From assembly GCF_964019585.1 (NCBI RefSeq), contig NZ_OZ026454.1, forward strand, positions 682,001 to 746,000: a stretch of 64,000 nt of DNA, in the 5' to 3' direction. Positions within the stretch are counted from its first letter, which is position 1. Every line of letters begins with the position of its first letter. This DNA is from Candidatus Mesenet endosymbiont of Agriotes lineatus (GTDB taxonomy: Bacteria > Pseudomonadota > Alphaproteobacteria > Rickettsiales > Anaplasmataceae). Below the pieces are notes generated by a model. It did not search any database. It saw nothing but the letters and a program-made list of their open reading frames with translations, and was not told the origin of the DNA. The position numbers and the translations under genes are program-made. This document shows positions 56,201 to 64,000 of this stretch, piece after piece.

Positions 56201-57579
56201 ACAAAAATATGTTTTTCAAAACTCGTCTTTAAATCCTTAACTTCATTTAACAATAGTGATTGTCCTAACAGAAACCTACTAAAATAATGATTATCTCCCT
56301 TCTCTCCCGTGCCAGGAAATGTATGATATACACGTTCTATATTATTTTGAATTTGCTTTTTTAACTCTCCTTCATCAATTTTACCACTGTTTCGTTCATC
56401 AATAGATCCTAACATATCATTAAAAAGAGGTATAATTTTTTGATCACGTGACTTAGCAACGATATCTGAAATGGGAGATGGATGATCAAGGTTTACACCA
56501 ACACATAAAATATCATCTGCAGTAGTTAAAACTCTCATCACGTTTGGTTGAAAACCTTTAGTATAATCTTCTGCCTGTTTTAAAGCAGCAGCTGGTGTAG
56601 TTTTACTATTTTCTTTTATCTTACCTCCTTTCTTTAACTCTTTTAATTCTTCTTTAGTAGCAGCTTTCAGTTCTATAATAATAGGAATAGAATTTAATGA
56701 CCTCTCCTTACCACGAGGCACTAGAACGATATCAGCATAACCCCTTCCTGCAAATTGCTCCAGGTAAACCCTGAGATTATGTCTATAGCGGAAATTCACT
56801 AAAGCACCTGCTATAAACCCATGATGTGCTGCTTCTCGTGCTTTATCAGCATAAATAAGCGAATCCTTATATTCAGAGTGAATTTTACTAACTTTTTTTA
56901 GAATATTTTCAACAGGTTTTTTCACTTTTTCTACATCAGAATTGGTAAGCTTAGCTATATCATTTTCTGGGTTACTCCATAATCCTTTCTTTATCTCCTT
57001 GAATTCATGTGCTGTAGAAGTGTCTTTATTCAACTTATTACCTCTTACATCAACAGATATTCCTGTTGTTTTTCCACTGGCATCTTTTTCTTTAGTGATT
57101 TCTACCAATTTTACACCAAGCTTACCTTCATCTCTAGCCTGCCTTATAAGGCTATTTCTGGCAACTTTAGTATTACCTAGTATTTTATCTAACTCACCAT
57201 AGCTAAACTTTTTTCTTGTGCTATCAGACTCTGCAATAACAAAGAGCTTTACCTTATCAGCCGCATCTTCTGGGCTTTCAATTTCTCCTTTTTTAATAAT
57301 AGCCACCTTTAGAGTTTTTGAACTATCAAAACTAAAATATATCTTTTCAATATCTAGCTTTTTCACAATTTCTGTGTCTACCAAATTAGAAAAGCTTCCT
57401 AAAAAGAAATGAGGAAAAAAACCTTCTTTACCTACCGAATGTAAATATGATGGAATCTGGTCAATGTATGACTGAAATCTCGCCTTGAAAGATTTAAAAT
57501 CACTTAAACTAGCTTCTACTGCTTCTCGAATTAATAACTCTATTAACTCAAAATCTTGTGGTTTCTCTTGATTTGGCAT
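50281..57579 (-). CDS. cifB: Type V-like CifB, cytoplasmic incompatibility factor (large multidomain)
   Basis: A 2432-residue protein (numbered here with five extra upstream codons). The N-terminus KARFQSYIDQIPSYLHSVGKEGFFPHFFLGSFSNL matches CifB. Two PD-(D/E)XK domains keep their catalytic set: Asp288-Glu308-Lys310-Gln340 and Asp698-Glu722-Lys724. Residues about 915-1085 are hydrophobic and resemble TcdA/TcdB pore-forming helices. Residues about 1885-2140 are eight ankyrin repeats, and 2240-2380 resemble the latrotoxin C-terminal domain. Four dibasic furin-type sites occur (807, 1163, 2152, 2260). No Ulp1/deubiquitinase domain is present. ATG 57579 is chosen because GGAGG lies six bases upstream. 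In known Cif pairs CifB causes sperm-linked lethality that CifA rescues. Confidence 0.88.
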   Translation of the reverse strand: MPNQEKPQDFELIELLIREAVEASLSDFKSFKARFQSYIDQIPSYLHSVGKEGFFPHFFLGSFSNLVDTEIVKKLDIEKIYFSFDSSKTLKVAIIKKGEIESPEDAADKVKLFVIAESDSTRKKFSYGELDKILGNTKVARNSLIRQARDEGKLGVKLVEITKEKDASGKTTGISVDVRGNKLNKDTSTAHEFKEIKKGLWSNPENDIAKLTNSDVEKVKKPVENILKKVSKIHSEYKDSLIYADKAREAAHHGFIAGALVNFRYRHNLRVYLEQFAGRGYADIVLVPRGKERSLNSIPIIIELKAATKEELKELKKGGKIKENSKTTPAAALKQAEDYTKGFQPNVMRVLTTADDILCVGVNLDHPSPISDIVAKSRDQKIIPLFNDMLGSIDERNSGKIDEGELKKQIQNNIERVYHTFPGTGEKGDNHYFSRFLLGQSLLLNEVKDLKTSFEKHIFVYEENVPTEVRLESKGRGIPQRQAAKKADEKLAESSRLDESHAVVTMVFVPESDKKSAYVMNIVESDGKAEILKKGIPLNKLEQKIGNRKIVELNLNFNIKEQKSDFKKYFSVEVNEPIFLGEYNGKKSDKFKGNFKNVPYPKDFKKTFDEVLVSQLAPSQDQSSSIGKYKKLFGKVGEAMLPFKGLIEKEAHTQAVLHGAFDHYSDIKLGEPQQEDRALILTEFQTGRGKRIDMLVHGIKFANQANSAKEYDPVGLEVKGPREGKTADALITEANDQITKEYTKGVTYKTLTDGNKVAFMGIVFDKGANNANSLILVSKDEFTPVKVVHSSIFSFSQCATRKRRDIGIPCIDSLDEEKITEEGKKQLIKELFNADKVVEKVKNIEFYDQLFKLSQQISEGEIIDKNVEEAFVAKIKDIDLNSIDPEIKDIVKEMKDNIENKEEIKNILRRSGVAEKIGKVAEGAGLAFTAFLVGKHIANGDVEGLGYDALNLWVMPKIGEKISGKILELGTKLDSQMLKGFAPVMGRAIGNFAAFLGLAESIKARQNATDPVDIKIADLNIATNSIFIAADVPVVVTETMSVAGLETGVIGAFAGPVGAGISVAVIIISQFVEAELEVEKLKEHISLTDQEKHDLYWDFFLGKKIQDYIERDIEAENIYRQYISKILDQFKSGYDTIAISLPSILITKEKYVTNNNSRKKRQGEEITNWLRAHDRCITKTRVVNNEFGLDLSTNITHLFPISGTSHYSRIIPGVIKNYNLVCGPLNDNVVKITEELLSGSVLDVSNGWSCGNSSPHNNEVLSKTREEWSLQKYTIDCYNAVLYNRSNSSGPVKMLFYMSNNNAFINVTSNYTIDVIFNGKNILLNSYEIDNQGSSVQNRYYFTNQLSNCDIHKQGTNFFYITKDNFVCNLGGSSIGQNNIVVTRGNFTDSENIHSIIGSDKTNHIEVSHAGYVDGKGENDVITAKNFTTIKGYFGDSIYGKGLVLLPINFNDIGNVTHANNITNIYNKSGDFISVEKQTLVKTADDLFVTPTKVDINGIVTNLQVTKSVGSNVILDDELDSLRKIDNSNFNITKQLLSTNYHSTIGSASNHIFYPDKEHHNFYWEASSNISHLYLFDERNANITIAKANGILDFSQLNSTLNDMPFIENDKGEIKINKNGLNVTLLPGYKDITVTFDGEEYYKFQDGELERDYCSHSLKIDGRFSVNGTDLLNHYNCFTFDSDKVLFLKLNNDLLLLSDKGALSISDYYPSVHKNWNLSIELNNRIIEPEEFEEIDDDFSSFRYYQPGEQGLQIYHNQPVNKNDIGLVDFKDKSILNFDMKVINDNLLLLYKNNTLVKVENWSTYQPTREMMFAFNDTIVSNSRCIASTCNSEDVIVEFSKEKAVLLTKQVFDAVVQSNIDIAKDLVKKIENIDTRGNYELTLLYVAIRENRLDVVKLLFDRKYVSVEGRDAYYHTPLHWAIQKDRLGIAKFLLDQGADIEAKDQYGWTSIYYAIYKDNFDILKFLIDNGADIEAKTINNETPLYITVEDNNKFKMFRLLLDKGANIEAKSKDDWTPLHYAAYKDNLDVCKLLLEKGASVEAKNINDETPLHVAAENNNRSKVTVELLLDKGANIEAKSKNGWTPLHYAAYKDNLDVCKLLLERGASIEAKTNDDGTPLNIANYTKHFDVVEYLEKFKEEMERPVQRKRRHHHRDHNRHCTIDLNNQPEIVVSSGERPSSWINDLFGWVKAKSGLLTTRIVSPIRRWFINDQNINASSENKSYDSATQNHLKAVDFSQIDVNGTILLADVLLAKRGKRQIYTSSMDQGLSQSKTLGYTLNIGRVFEEAVKKAALKSGISERRLNIDFVEIEKMEKEINNKVVRGRFDEISQVLKSYAEKVCPKTKKGSAGMLSPKKFNKFMAEFNNLSLDQSIQQILYNSTNNVLEDNNVQEQQRSSNLENKKPKSYLGNISAQDYLTQGKNLRNQNRISVS

Positions 57580-57607
57580 AGGATCCTCCAACAATATATA
57601 ACGTTTT

Positions 57608-58900
57608 TTACTTGCCCAGTCTTACATTGGACTTGCCATGTGTTTTTCTAACTTCTACTTCAGCTAAATCACCACCTGGACCAGGTTTGTTCTTTTTATC
57701 AAGTCCTTTATCAGCAGACTTACCATAATAGGCTAAAAACTTATTTAATGATTCATTATCTCCTTGCTCTAATATAGAACGTATATAATTTGCTTTTTCA
57801 GAAGACATGAACTCCTTGATTTGTCTAAAATTAGCCTTATCTAACATTGCCCACACTGGCTCCATAAAACCTTTTTCAACCAAATGCGCTAAAAATTTTC
57901 CTTGAAAAACAGAATCGTCTATCATTTCCTCGTCCAATGTAAAAGTACAATGATTATCAAATCCTTCTTTTCTCCACATATGCATAAAAACCTTCACACC
58001 TCTGTCTAAATAATGCTCTGGACAGTCCTTTATCATGAATTTTAACCAGAGACAGTAATCATCTTCTGTAATATTACTTGGCTTTAAATAATCAAACAAT
58101 TCCTGAAATTTATCAAAATTGGGCATGTCCTTCATTTTATTTAAAGAACCATAATGACCATTTTTTTCTAAATCTCTTTTCAAAAGCTCCGGATATCTAT
58201 CAGGATCTATCTGATTAAGGAAAAACTCAAATATATCAGGGTAAATGCGAAAATTAGGTCCTGCTGAATACACCGCATTTTTCATTAAGATTTCATCCTT
58301 CTTTTGTGCACTTAATTCATCTTCAGGTAATGATTTTATTTTATTCCAAAAGAACTCAACTGCTTGAACTTGTCTGCAATTTATAGCACAGTCAAGCCCA
58401 TACTCATATATATGACGACCTTTCAAATTCAATTTAGAAACATAACCACCAACAAAATGTGACCAAAACTCCCCTAAAGCACCTTCTCCGAAACACCCAA
58501 TTAAGTGCTTATACTCTAACAAGCTACTTTTACCTTGAGCTGATAATTCTTCTTTTCTTTCCTCAAACAAAGCTCTCACATCCTCTTCTAAGCAACACTC
58601 ACATGCAATTTTGTACCTTTTCGCATCAGTAAACGGGTTATCTGAGTCTGGTGGCAAAATAAGTTTCTTACCTACCATTTGTCTATTGAGCTTCACTCCA
58701 TGTAAATTATTAACTTTCTCCCAACATTCTTCATCAGACAATACTTGTGCAATAAAATTATGTTGTTTTTTGCCACCTCTTTGATGCAAATGCCAATTTA
58801 CATAACACCAACGTTCAATTTGAAGAAGTTTAGATGCTCTATAAGGATCATCTTCTCTAATACAAGAAAATAAAACCTCTGCAATATCTCCACGGTCCAT
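57608..58900 (-). CDS. cifA: Type V-like CifA, cytoplasmic incompatibility/rescue factor
   Basis: A 430-residue protein placed 28 bases before cifB on the same strand, the standard cif order. Its N-terminus ERWCYVNWHLHQ...FIAQVLSDEECWEKVNNLHGVKLNRQMVGKKLILPPDSDNPFTDAKRYKIACECCLEEDVRALFE aligns with CifA in the order KRW, DE-CW, NN-x-LGQKL, DNP. A strong AAAGGAGG precedes ATG 58900. The protein is soluble and mostly helical. In characterised pairs CifA is needed with CifB for sperm modification and alone rescues in the egg. The Type V label follows from its partner; rescue ability of this allele is not known. Confidence 0.85.
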   Translation of the reverse strand: MDRGDIAEVLFSCIREDDPYRASKLLQIERWCYVNWHLHQRGGKKQHNFIAQVLSDEECWEKVNNLHGVKLNRQMVGKKLILPPDSDNPFTDAKRYKIACECCLEEDVRALFEERKEELSAQGKSSLLEYKHLIGCFGEGALGEFWSHFVGGYVSKLNLKGRHIYEYGLDCAINCRQVQAVEFFWNKIKSLPEDELSAQKKDEILMKNAVYSAGPNFRIYPDIFEFFLNQIDPDRYPELLKRDLEKNGHYGSLNKMKDMPNFDKFQELFDYLKPSNITEDDYCLWLKFMIKDCPEHYLDRGVKVFMHMWRKEGFDNHCTFTLDEEMIDDSVFQGKFLAHLVEKGFMEPVWAMLDKANFRQIKEFMSSEKANYIRSILEQGDNESLNKFLAYYGKSADKGLDKKNKPGPGGDLAEVEVRKTHGKSNVRLGK

Positions 58901-59407
58901 AATTACCTCCTTTAAAATGAATATTAAAAATATAATTTTGTTTATGTTAGCATAAATTTGAAAAGGCCATACTAATTTTGATATAGTGAAGTATTTTTAT
59001 AACAACATGTAAACCAATTTAGATGAAAAAAATTGCCTAATTTAATTTTAGAAAAGAAAAAGCAATACAAAATATTTAGAACGTATCATAGCATAATTTA
59101 AAAGAAGCTTGATTATATATTTTGATTAAAGTTAGCGCTGAGCATAAATGTTATATTTACTGCACTTTACCTGTTTGCTTCATTCTCAAAAGGATAGATA
59201 CCTTTATCACTTTATACTATTAGTAGTATACGCTACTATAGCCCATTCTACAGTATTAAAGGGCGAAACAGAGAGAAAGTTTAGAGAGAGAGGAATGGTC
59301 CACCATAGCAACTTATATGAACTTTTCTCTATTCTAATTTTGGCATAACACAAAAATCGCAACAATAGCCAATTTTATTGTGCATATATGTATATCTTGG
59401 CATCCAA
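58901..59407. other. Upstream region of cifA
   Basis: About 500 bases without a convincing gene. The cifA ribosome site (AAAGGAGG at 58906-58913) and AT-rich sequence suited to a promoter are present, but no -35/-10 pair stands out. A small open frame at 59148-59348 on the plus strand has no homology I can see and is probably chance. Confidence 0.45.
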
Positions 59408-62400
59408 TTATATCACCAAATTACTCCCTACTTCACTTTCCATAACGTAGCTTTTTAAGCCTTTTTTCTCTAAAATATGGGTGCTTTTCTGTGGTTTTGA
59501 GAGAGTAAAACGAAAGTAAATATCTGGATTCTTGTTGGTGCTGGAGAGTATAATATTTTTTACTGAAGGCCTATTGGATTTTCTAATATTTCAATCTCTA
59601 CTTTTTTCTATTATTTTTGTTAATCCTTCTATTCCTGGGTTAACGATCACTTTTGAATTAACGAGACGAGGAAGAAAACCCTCTTTTTTACTGACTCTTT
59701 GTGTATTCTCCACTTCATCAACTATTTCTTTTAATTCCTTACCCAAATTATTTTCTTTGCTTAATTTGCTTATTAAATCGGGCTCACTTGACAGAAAATC
59801 TTTTGTATTTTCAGGTTTATATTTTGCAACTAATTCTAGTAATGGTATGCAAACTTGAGAGTCTTTCACTAAATCTAAAAATGTCTTTCCTTTAGCATTT
59901 TTTATATCAATATTTGCTCCTTTTTCAATTAATAATTTTACTACTTCTGTATTGCTGCCTAGAGCAGCTAAATGTAATGCTGTATTACAATCTTTGTTCT
60001 CCTCATTTACAATAGAATTATTTGTATCAGCATCTAATAGAGCCTTTATCACTTCTACACATTTACCTTCAACAACGAAATGTAATTACGTGTTACCCAT
60101 TATATTACTTTTTAAACTTACATCAGCACCCTTGCTAATTAGTAACTTTACCACTTCTGCATGTCCAGCTTGAGCAGCAAAGTGTAATGGCATTTCATCA
60201 TTATCATTTCTTTCATTCATCTTGGCACCATACTTTAAAAGCAATTCTGTTATTTTTATGTTGTTGCTTGAAATAGCGAGGTGCAATGGCGTGCTATTAT
60301 TTTTGTTTTTCTTATTAACCTTAGCACCGTTCTCCAAAAGGAATTTTACGATGTCTTTACTTCCATTAATAGTAGATAATATAAGAGCTGTATCACCGTT
60401 TTTATTTTTAGCATTAACATTAGTACCAGAGTTTATAGCCATTTCTATACGCTTAAAATCTTTGCTTATTACGCCATCGAACAACTCTTCTGTTGCTTCT
60501 AATAAAGAAATTATCTCATTTTGGTTATTTTTATGTGCAAGGTCTAATGGAGTTTGACCATATTTATCTTTAATATTGAAATAAGCTCCATTCTCAATTA
60601 GTAACTTTACTGCTTCTATATGTCCATTTGAAATAGCGAAGAAAAGTGGCGGGATGCCCCCTTTATTTTGAGCATCATTAATGTCATTAATGCTATATTC
60701 TAAAAGTAGATTTATTGTTTCTTTTTTCCCATTCTGAGCAGCTGCATGAATAGGCTGAAAGCCATTATTATCTCGAACATTAACATCAGCTTTCTCCTCA
60801 ATTAGTAATTTTGCTACTTCTGTGTGCCCTTGTAGAATAGCTATAATAAAAGGTGTATTGCCATTTTTACTTCGAGCATCGACTGTAGCTTTCCTATCAA
60901 TGAGTAATTCTGCTATTTCTGTCTGTCCATTATAAGCAGCTGATGTAAGGGGTGTATAACCATCTTTATTTGGGGCATTGATATTAGCTCCCTCCCTAAT
61001 TAGTAATTCTGCTATTTCTGTCCGTCCATGAATAGCAGAGAACATAAGAGCCGTGTTACCATATAGATTTACTGCATTAACATTAACTCCTTCTTTTAGT
61101 AACTTAACCACAACATCCATGTCCCCACCTATAATAGCCATATCGAAGTTTATATTGCTGTTTGTTTGTAGCGTGAGCTCTTCTTGTTTATACATTTTAT
61201 CAAATGTATTACCTTTCCAACTTTGCGCTATATGATCAGTGATCCCAATTACTAGTGGAACATCCATTAAATTACTAATGCTACTAAATATATTAACATT
61301 CTCTTTCTCTGACTTTATAACATTACTTTTTTCTGTATAATCTTCATATAAGTAATCCCAAAAATTACCTTGATTTTGTATTTTTGTTTTATTTTTTTGT
61401 TCAGCCAAAAACTCAGCTAAACACCCACTTGTTATTGAATAAACAAAACATTGCATCATATGTGAAGGCAGTTGTAGATCTAAATGATCAGAATTATTTA
61501 TAGACGATTTCTGTATATAGGCACCTTTTTTCCAATCTAAAATATATCTCAAATAATAAGCCCCTAAGTAGTAAGTTTCTGCTATATTAGAAATATCATT
61601 ATGTTTTAAATCATATAAAAAACTTTTCAACAATATCTTACGTTTATCACTATCATTTAAGTGATTAATTTTAAATGCATCATCTAAGTGTTTTATGAGC
61701 TGATCAAAATAATTTTTATGCTCTATACTAAAATAGCCTTTGATAGTTTTAACAGTATTTTGAAGTACAGGATGATTATTTTTTGTTACTGCAATCATAA
61801 AATTAGTTAGATGAAAAAGATTACTGTTATTAATACCTACTGGAAACAATATACCATGAGGAGCTTCAAAATTTTTAATTGTACCATATATAGACTTATC
61901 AAAATCAAGATATATTATAGGTGCGTCTTTTGATATTTCTATTTCTTTTAGTCTACCAGAATCAGTTAAAGCAGATTTTCCTTCTAAAAGCATAAGTACT
62001 CACATAAAATCCACACGAAAACCCATTAAGCTATCATCGTTTGGTTCACTTAACCACGACAGTATATCTATTTCTTTACCTTCCTGCAAAAGCGGATTTA
62101 ATAAATCTGTTCTAGTTTGGAAATTATATTTCTCCCATAAAGGTTTTAGTTCTTTACTATCAAATTGTATTGTGAAAATATTTTGTGCTAATTCTTCTAT
62201 TTCTTTTATTTCTTGTTTTTGCATATCGCTTAAATTGTTTCCAAGATAAAAAATACACTGCAGAGTTTCTGGATCTTGTTTAGCAGTTTCAATAATAGTG
62301 TAAATGTATGGAAAATTTTTAGTATTTGGTATTACATTTTTGTTTTCACCAATCTCATCTCTTAAACGTTTTGGATCAGATGTAATCCATTGCCTAAATA

Positions 62401-62422
62401 TTATATTTTTAAATTGTTTCAT
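59408..62422 (-). pseudogene. Ankyrin-repeat protein with glycosyltransferase-like N-terminus, three in-frame stops
   Basis: One frame of 1005 codons runs from ATG 62422 to TAA 59408 with no frameshift but three internal stops: TGA at 62000-62002 (FRVDFM*VLMLLEGKSALTD), TAA at 60086-60088 (SNIMGNT*LHFVVEG) and TGA at 59591-59593 (EKSRD*NIRKSNRPS). The first about 370 residues resemble TcdA/TcdB-type glycosyltransferases only loosely (RVDFMxVLMLLEGKSALTDSGRL as the possible DxD region). After that come about ten ankyrin repeats. Each stop is one C-to-T change away from Arg or Gln. It is a recently killed gene or a read-through protein. Confidence 0.75.
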
Positions 62423-62667
62423 ATTATTTAATAAAATATTATATATATTAATACTTATACTTTAAATAAAAGTAAATATTATTTTTTAATAAATTAACTA
62501 ATTTATGATTGTGTAACTTATATATTCTATTAAGTAATTAATATGAAATTTAAAATAGTGTGTTAAACTAGAATATATCCCCTAACAACAAAACTGCTAT
62601 ACTGTAGATGGGGAAGTGTTATGAAGAATGCAATATTTCAACAAAATGCTAATCTGTCTTACTTTTG

Positions 62668-62923
62668 CTAAATTGTACTAAACCTACTGCTGCTATGAGA
62701 TTGCACTTCTACTGTACTCATATTAGAGTCTGGTACTTCTTCAACCTGAATCTGCAATTTTTCCTCTTCTACTTTCTGTAGCTTTTGCAGTTCTTGTTGC
62801 AGCATTTTCTTAAACTTCTCAGCTTCCTCTTTTGCCTGAGTTACTTTTTTCAGCGCATCATTTTTAAATTCTTCAATCTTTTCATTCTCAAATGTTGGTT
62901 TTTCCTGGGCACATTCTTCGTTA
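62668..62923 (-). pseudogene. Coiled-coil gene, 3' part (split by an IS element)
   Basis: The frame NEECAQEKPTFENEKIEEFKNDALKKVTQAKEEAEKFKKMLQQELQKLQKVEEEKLQIQVEEVPDSNMSTVEVQS...RFSTI* ends at 62668. It is a coiled coil. At the junction with the insertion the frame joins exactly with the piece at 63871 if the TTA target duplication is counted once. Function unknown; a Wolbachia coiled-coil protein. Confidence 0.8.
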
Positions 62924-63870
62924 GACCTGGTGCAAAAGAGGAGAAATGGTTATATAAAGAGAGATAGAGCAAGAAAAAGTGAGGCAAGATGAGCTTAAAT
63001 TAGCATAATATAAAAGAACATCCGAGGAATTTTCAAGATGTAACAGGTCTGACAATAAGAAAATTCGAAAAGGTTATAGAAAAAGTGCGCCCAGAGTGGG
63101 AGAAAGTTAAAAAACGGAAATGGAAGAACATCAAAATAGCCTGTGTTGGAAGACAAAATACTTTGTATAATTCTGTATTATAGAACTTACATAACACACC
63201 GATTCTTGAGTTACCGATTCAACTTGCATAACTCAAACATCTGCCGATTACTCAAGAAAATGGAACCACTTTTGGCTAAAAAAATCTCAAAAAAAAAGGA
63301 CAGAACTATGACGCCAGAAAGAATTTTGAAGATATTAGCAGATGTTACAGAACAACCAATAGAACGGCCAAAAGACAGGAAAAAAAGAAAATTGTCTTAT
63401 TCTGGCAAGAAAAGAGTAAACACGATAAAAACGGAAATCGTTATAAGAGAAGATGGGCAAATTCTATCAGTGTCAAAGTCATACAGAGGTCGAACTCACG
63501 ATTTTAAGATATGAAAGCAGGAAAAAATGTTACCAAAAGAGAATATAAAGTATGCAGATTCTGGATATCAGGGGTGGCAAAAATTGCAGAGTAACGTTAT
63601 GATTCCGCATAAAAGGTATCGAAAAAAATTGCTGACGGACGATCAAAAAGAGCACAATCGGAAGCTGGCATCATTTAGGATGAAAGTGGAGCATAAAATC
63701 CGTGAAATTAAGATTTTTAAAATCATGTCGCATACCTATCGCAATTTTCAGAAGAAATACAACATGAGATTTAACATAATTGCTGGTCTCGCAAACCTCA
63801 GGCATGAGTTTTAATTGATTCTTGCTGTTGTTGCTGCTGAAATTAGTTGCATACCGTTTCTCAGCGGGTC
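62924..63870. mobile_element. IS5/IS1031-type insertion sequence, 947 bases
   Basis: The element begins GACCTGGTGCAAA at 62924 and ends with the inverted match (GACCCGCTGAG read from the right end at 63870), imperfect inverted repeats. It is bordered by TTA on both sides (62921-62923 and 63871-63873), a three-base TNA target duplication as made by the IS1031 group. It carries a degraded DDE transposase gene. It interrupts a coiled-coil gene on the minus strand. Confidence 0.82.
62989..63814 (+). pseudogene. IS5-family DDE transposase, broken
   Basis: The parts read MSLN-stop-HNIKEHPRNFQDVTGLTIRKFEKVIEKVRPEWEKVKKRKWKNIKIACVGRQNTLYNSVL to a stop, then in the next frame LEDKILCIILYYRTYITHRFLSYRFNLHNSNICRLLKKMEPLLAKK...KSYRGRTHDFKI, a TGA at 63512-63514, and KQEKMLPKENIKYADSGYQGWQKL...VEHKIREIKIFKIMSHTYRNFQKKYNMRFNIIAGLANLRHEF. 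The second catalytic Asp (ADSGYQG) and the Glu (VEHKIREI) are present. One TAG, one frameshift and one CGA-to-TGA make it inactive. Confidence 0.82.
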
Positions 63871-64000
63871 TTATGATGTTTGAGCATATCATCTATTTGC
63901 AATAAATAGGGGCTATCTTGAGGTAGGTTGTTAACTGCTAGCTCAGAATATTTTTTAAACTTGTTTGTATCCTCTTCAAGAAATGCTTTTTTTGTCAGTG
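63871..64000 (-). pseudogene. Coiled-coil gene, 5' part (split by IS, continues past the window)
   Basis: The frame TKKAFLEEDTNKFKKYSELAVNNLPQDSPYLLQIDDMLKHH runs from the window edge to the TTA duplication. Removing the IS and one TTA copy gives LKHHNEECAQEK in frame with the piece at 62668-62923. The start codon is outside the window. Confidence 0.8.

Noticed and set aside
50281..57594. TTG at 57594 as the cifB start
   Set aside because: It would put the GGAGG ribosome site inside the gene; the ATG at 57579 has that site six bases upstream.
59148..59348. Small plus-strand open frame upstream of cifA
   Set aside because: No recognised motif, no ribosome site, and composition like the surrounding non-coding DNA.
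1..64000. tRNA, rRNA, CRISPR arrays
   Set aside because: No cloverleaf, rRNA block or regularly spaced repeats were seen by eye; a covariance search was not possible.

Overview
The window is AT-rich alphaproteobacterial DNA that I read as a Wolbachia chromosome segment carrying most of a WO prophage and its eukaryotic association module. The reasons are the lambda/P2-type WO structural modules, the many ankyrin-repeat genes, RadC and MutL flanking the phage genes, Rpn/PD-(D/E)XK transposase-family genes, and above all an adjacent gene pair that aligns from memory with Wolbachia CifA and CifB. Strain and host cannot be told from the sequence.

Layout. 1-3.3 kb: flank with the end of an unknown gene, xthA, a broken radC, a frameshifted unknown gene and an intact radC. 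3.4-5.5 kb: large serine recombinase (frameshifted) and a DUF2924 gene. 5.7-9.5 kb (minus): P2-like baseplate genes I, J, W/gp25, PAAR and V, with an HU-like gene inserted on the plus strand. 9.5-18.3 kb (minus): head and packaging genes Z, connector, E, D, S49 protease/C with a probable internal scaffold start, portal, W, terminase large subunit, an ankyrin gene and terminase small subunit. 18.4-21.2 kb: ParB-methyltransferase fusion, RuvC-like nuclease and RhuM. 21.4-28.5 kb (plus): TOPRIM primase-helicase, a likely origin, a sigma-like gene, a Sak4-like ATPase, a RepA-like ATPase, a DUF669-like gene and a small gene. 28.5-30.8 kb (minus): an unrecognised two-gene cassette with its own sigma-70 promoter. 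31-42.6 kb (plus): tail module including sheath, tube, E/E' with a -1 frameshift site, tape measure, U, X and D. 42.6-47.6 kb: ankyrin gene, small membrane protein, PLD lipoprotein, broken patatin, broken ankyrin gene and mutL. 47.7-50.3 kb: Rpn gene, broken Rpn copy, a DUF-type gene and a third Rpn remnant. 50.3-58.9 kb (minus): cifB (2432 aa, Type V-like) and cifA. 59.4-64 kb: an ankyrin/possible glycosyltransferase gene with three in-frame stops, then an IS5/IS1031-type element inserted in a coiled-coil gene.

How it works together. The recombinase, portal, terminase, sheath, tube, DUF4815-type tail protein and Z protein are all frame-broken, so this phage probably cannot make particles by itself. 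The replication genes, the capsid E/D genes, the tape measure, mutL and the 8.6-kb cifA-cifB operon remain open. A motif, G(A/G)ACA(A/T)(A/T)-N12-CTTG(A/T)(T/A), occurs upstream of four oppositely oriented module starts and looks like a phage-wide late or early promoter. The most notable content is the Type V-like cif operon, the shared promoter motif, the iteron/palindrome origin candidate and the uncharacterised 28.5-30.8 kb cassette.
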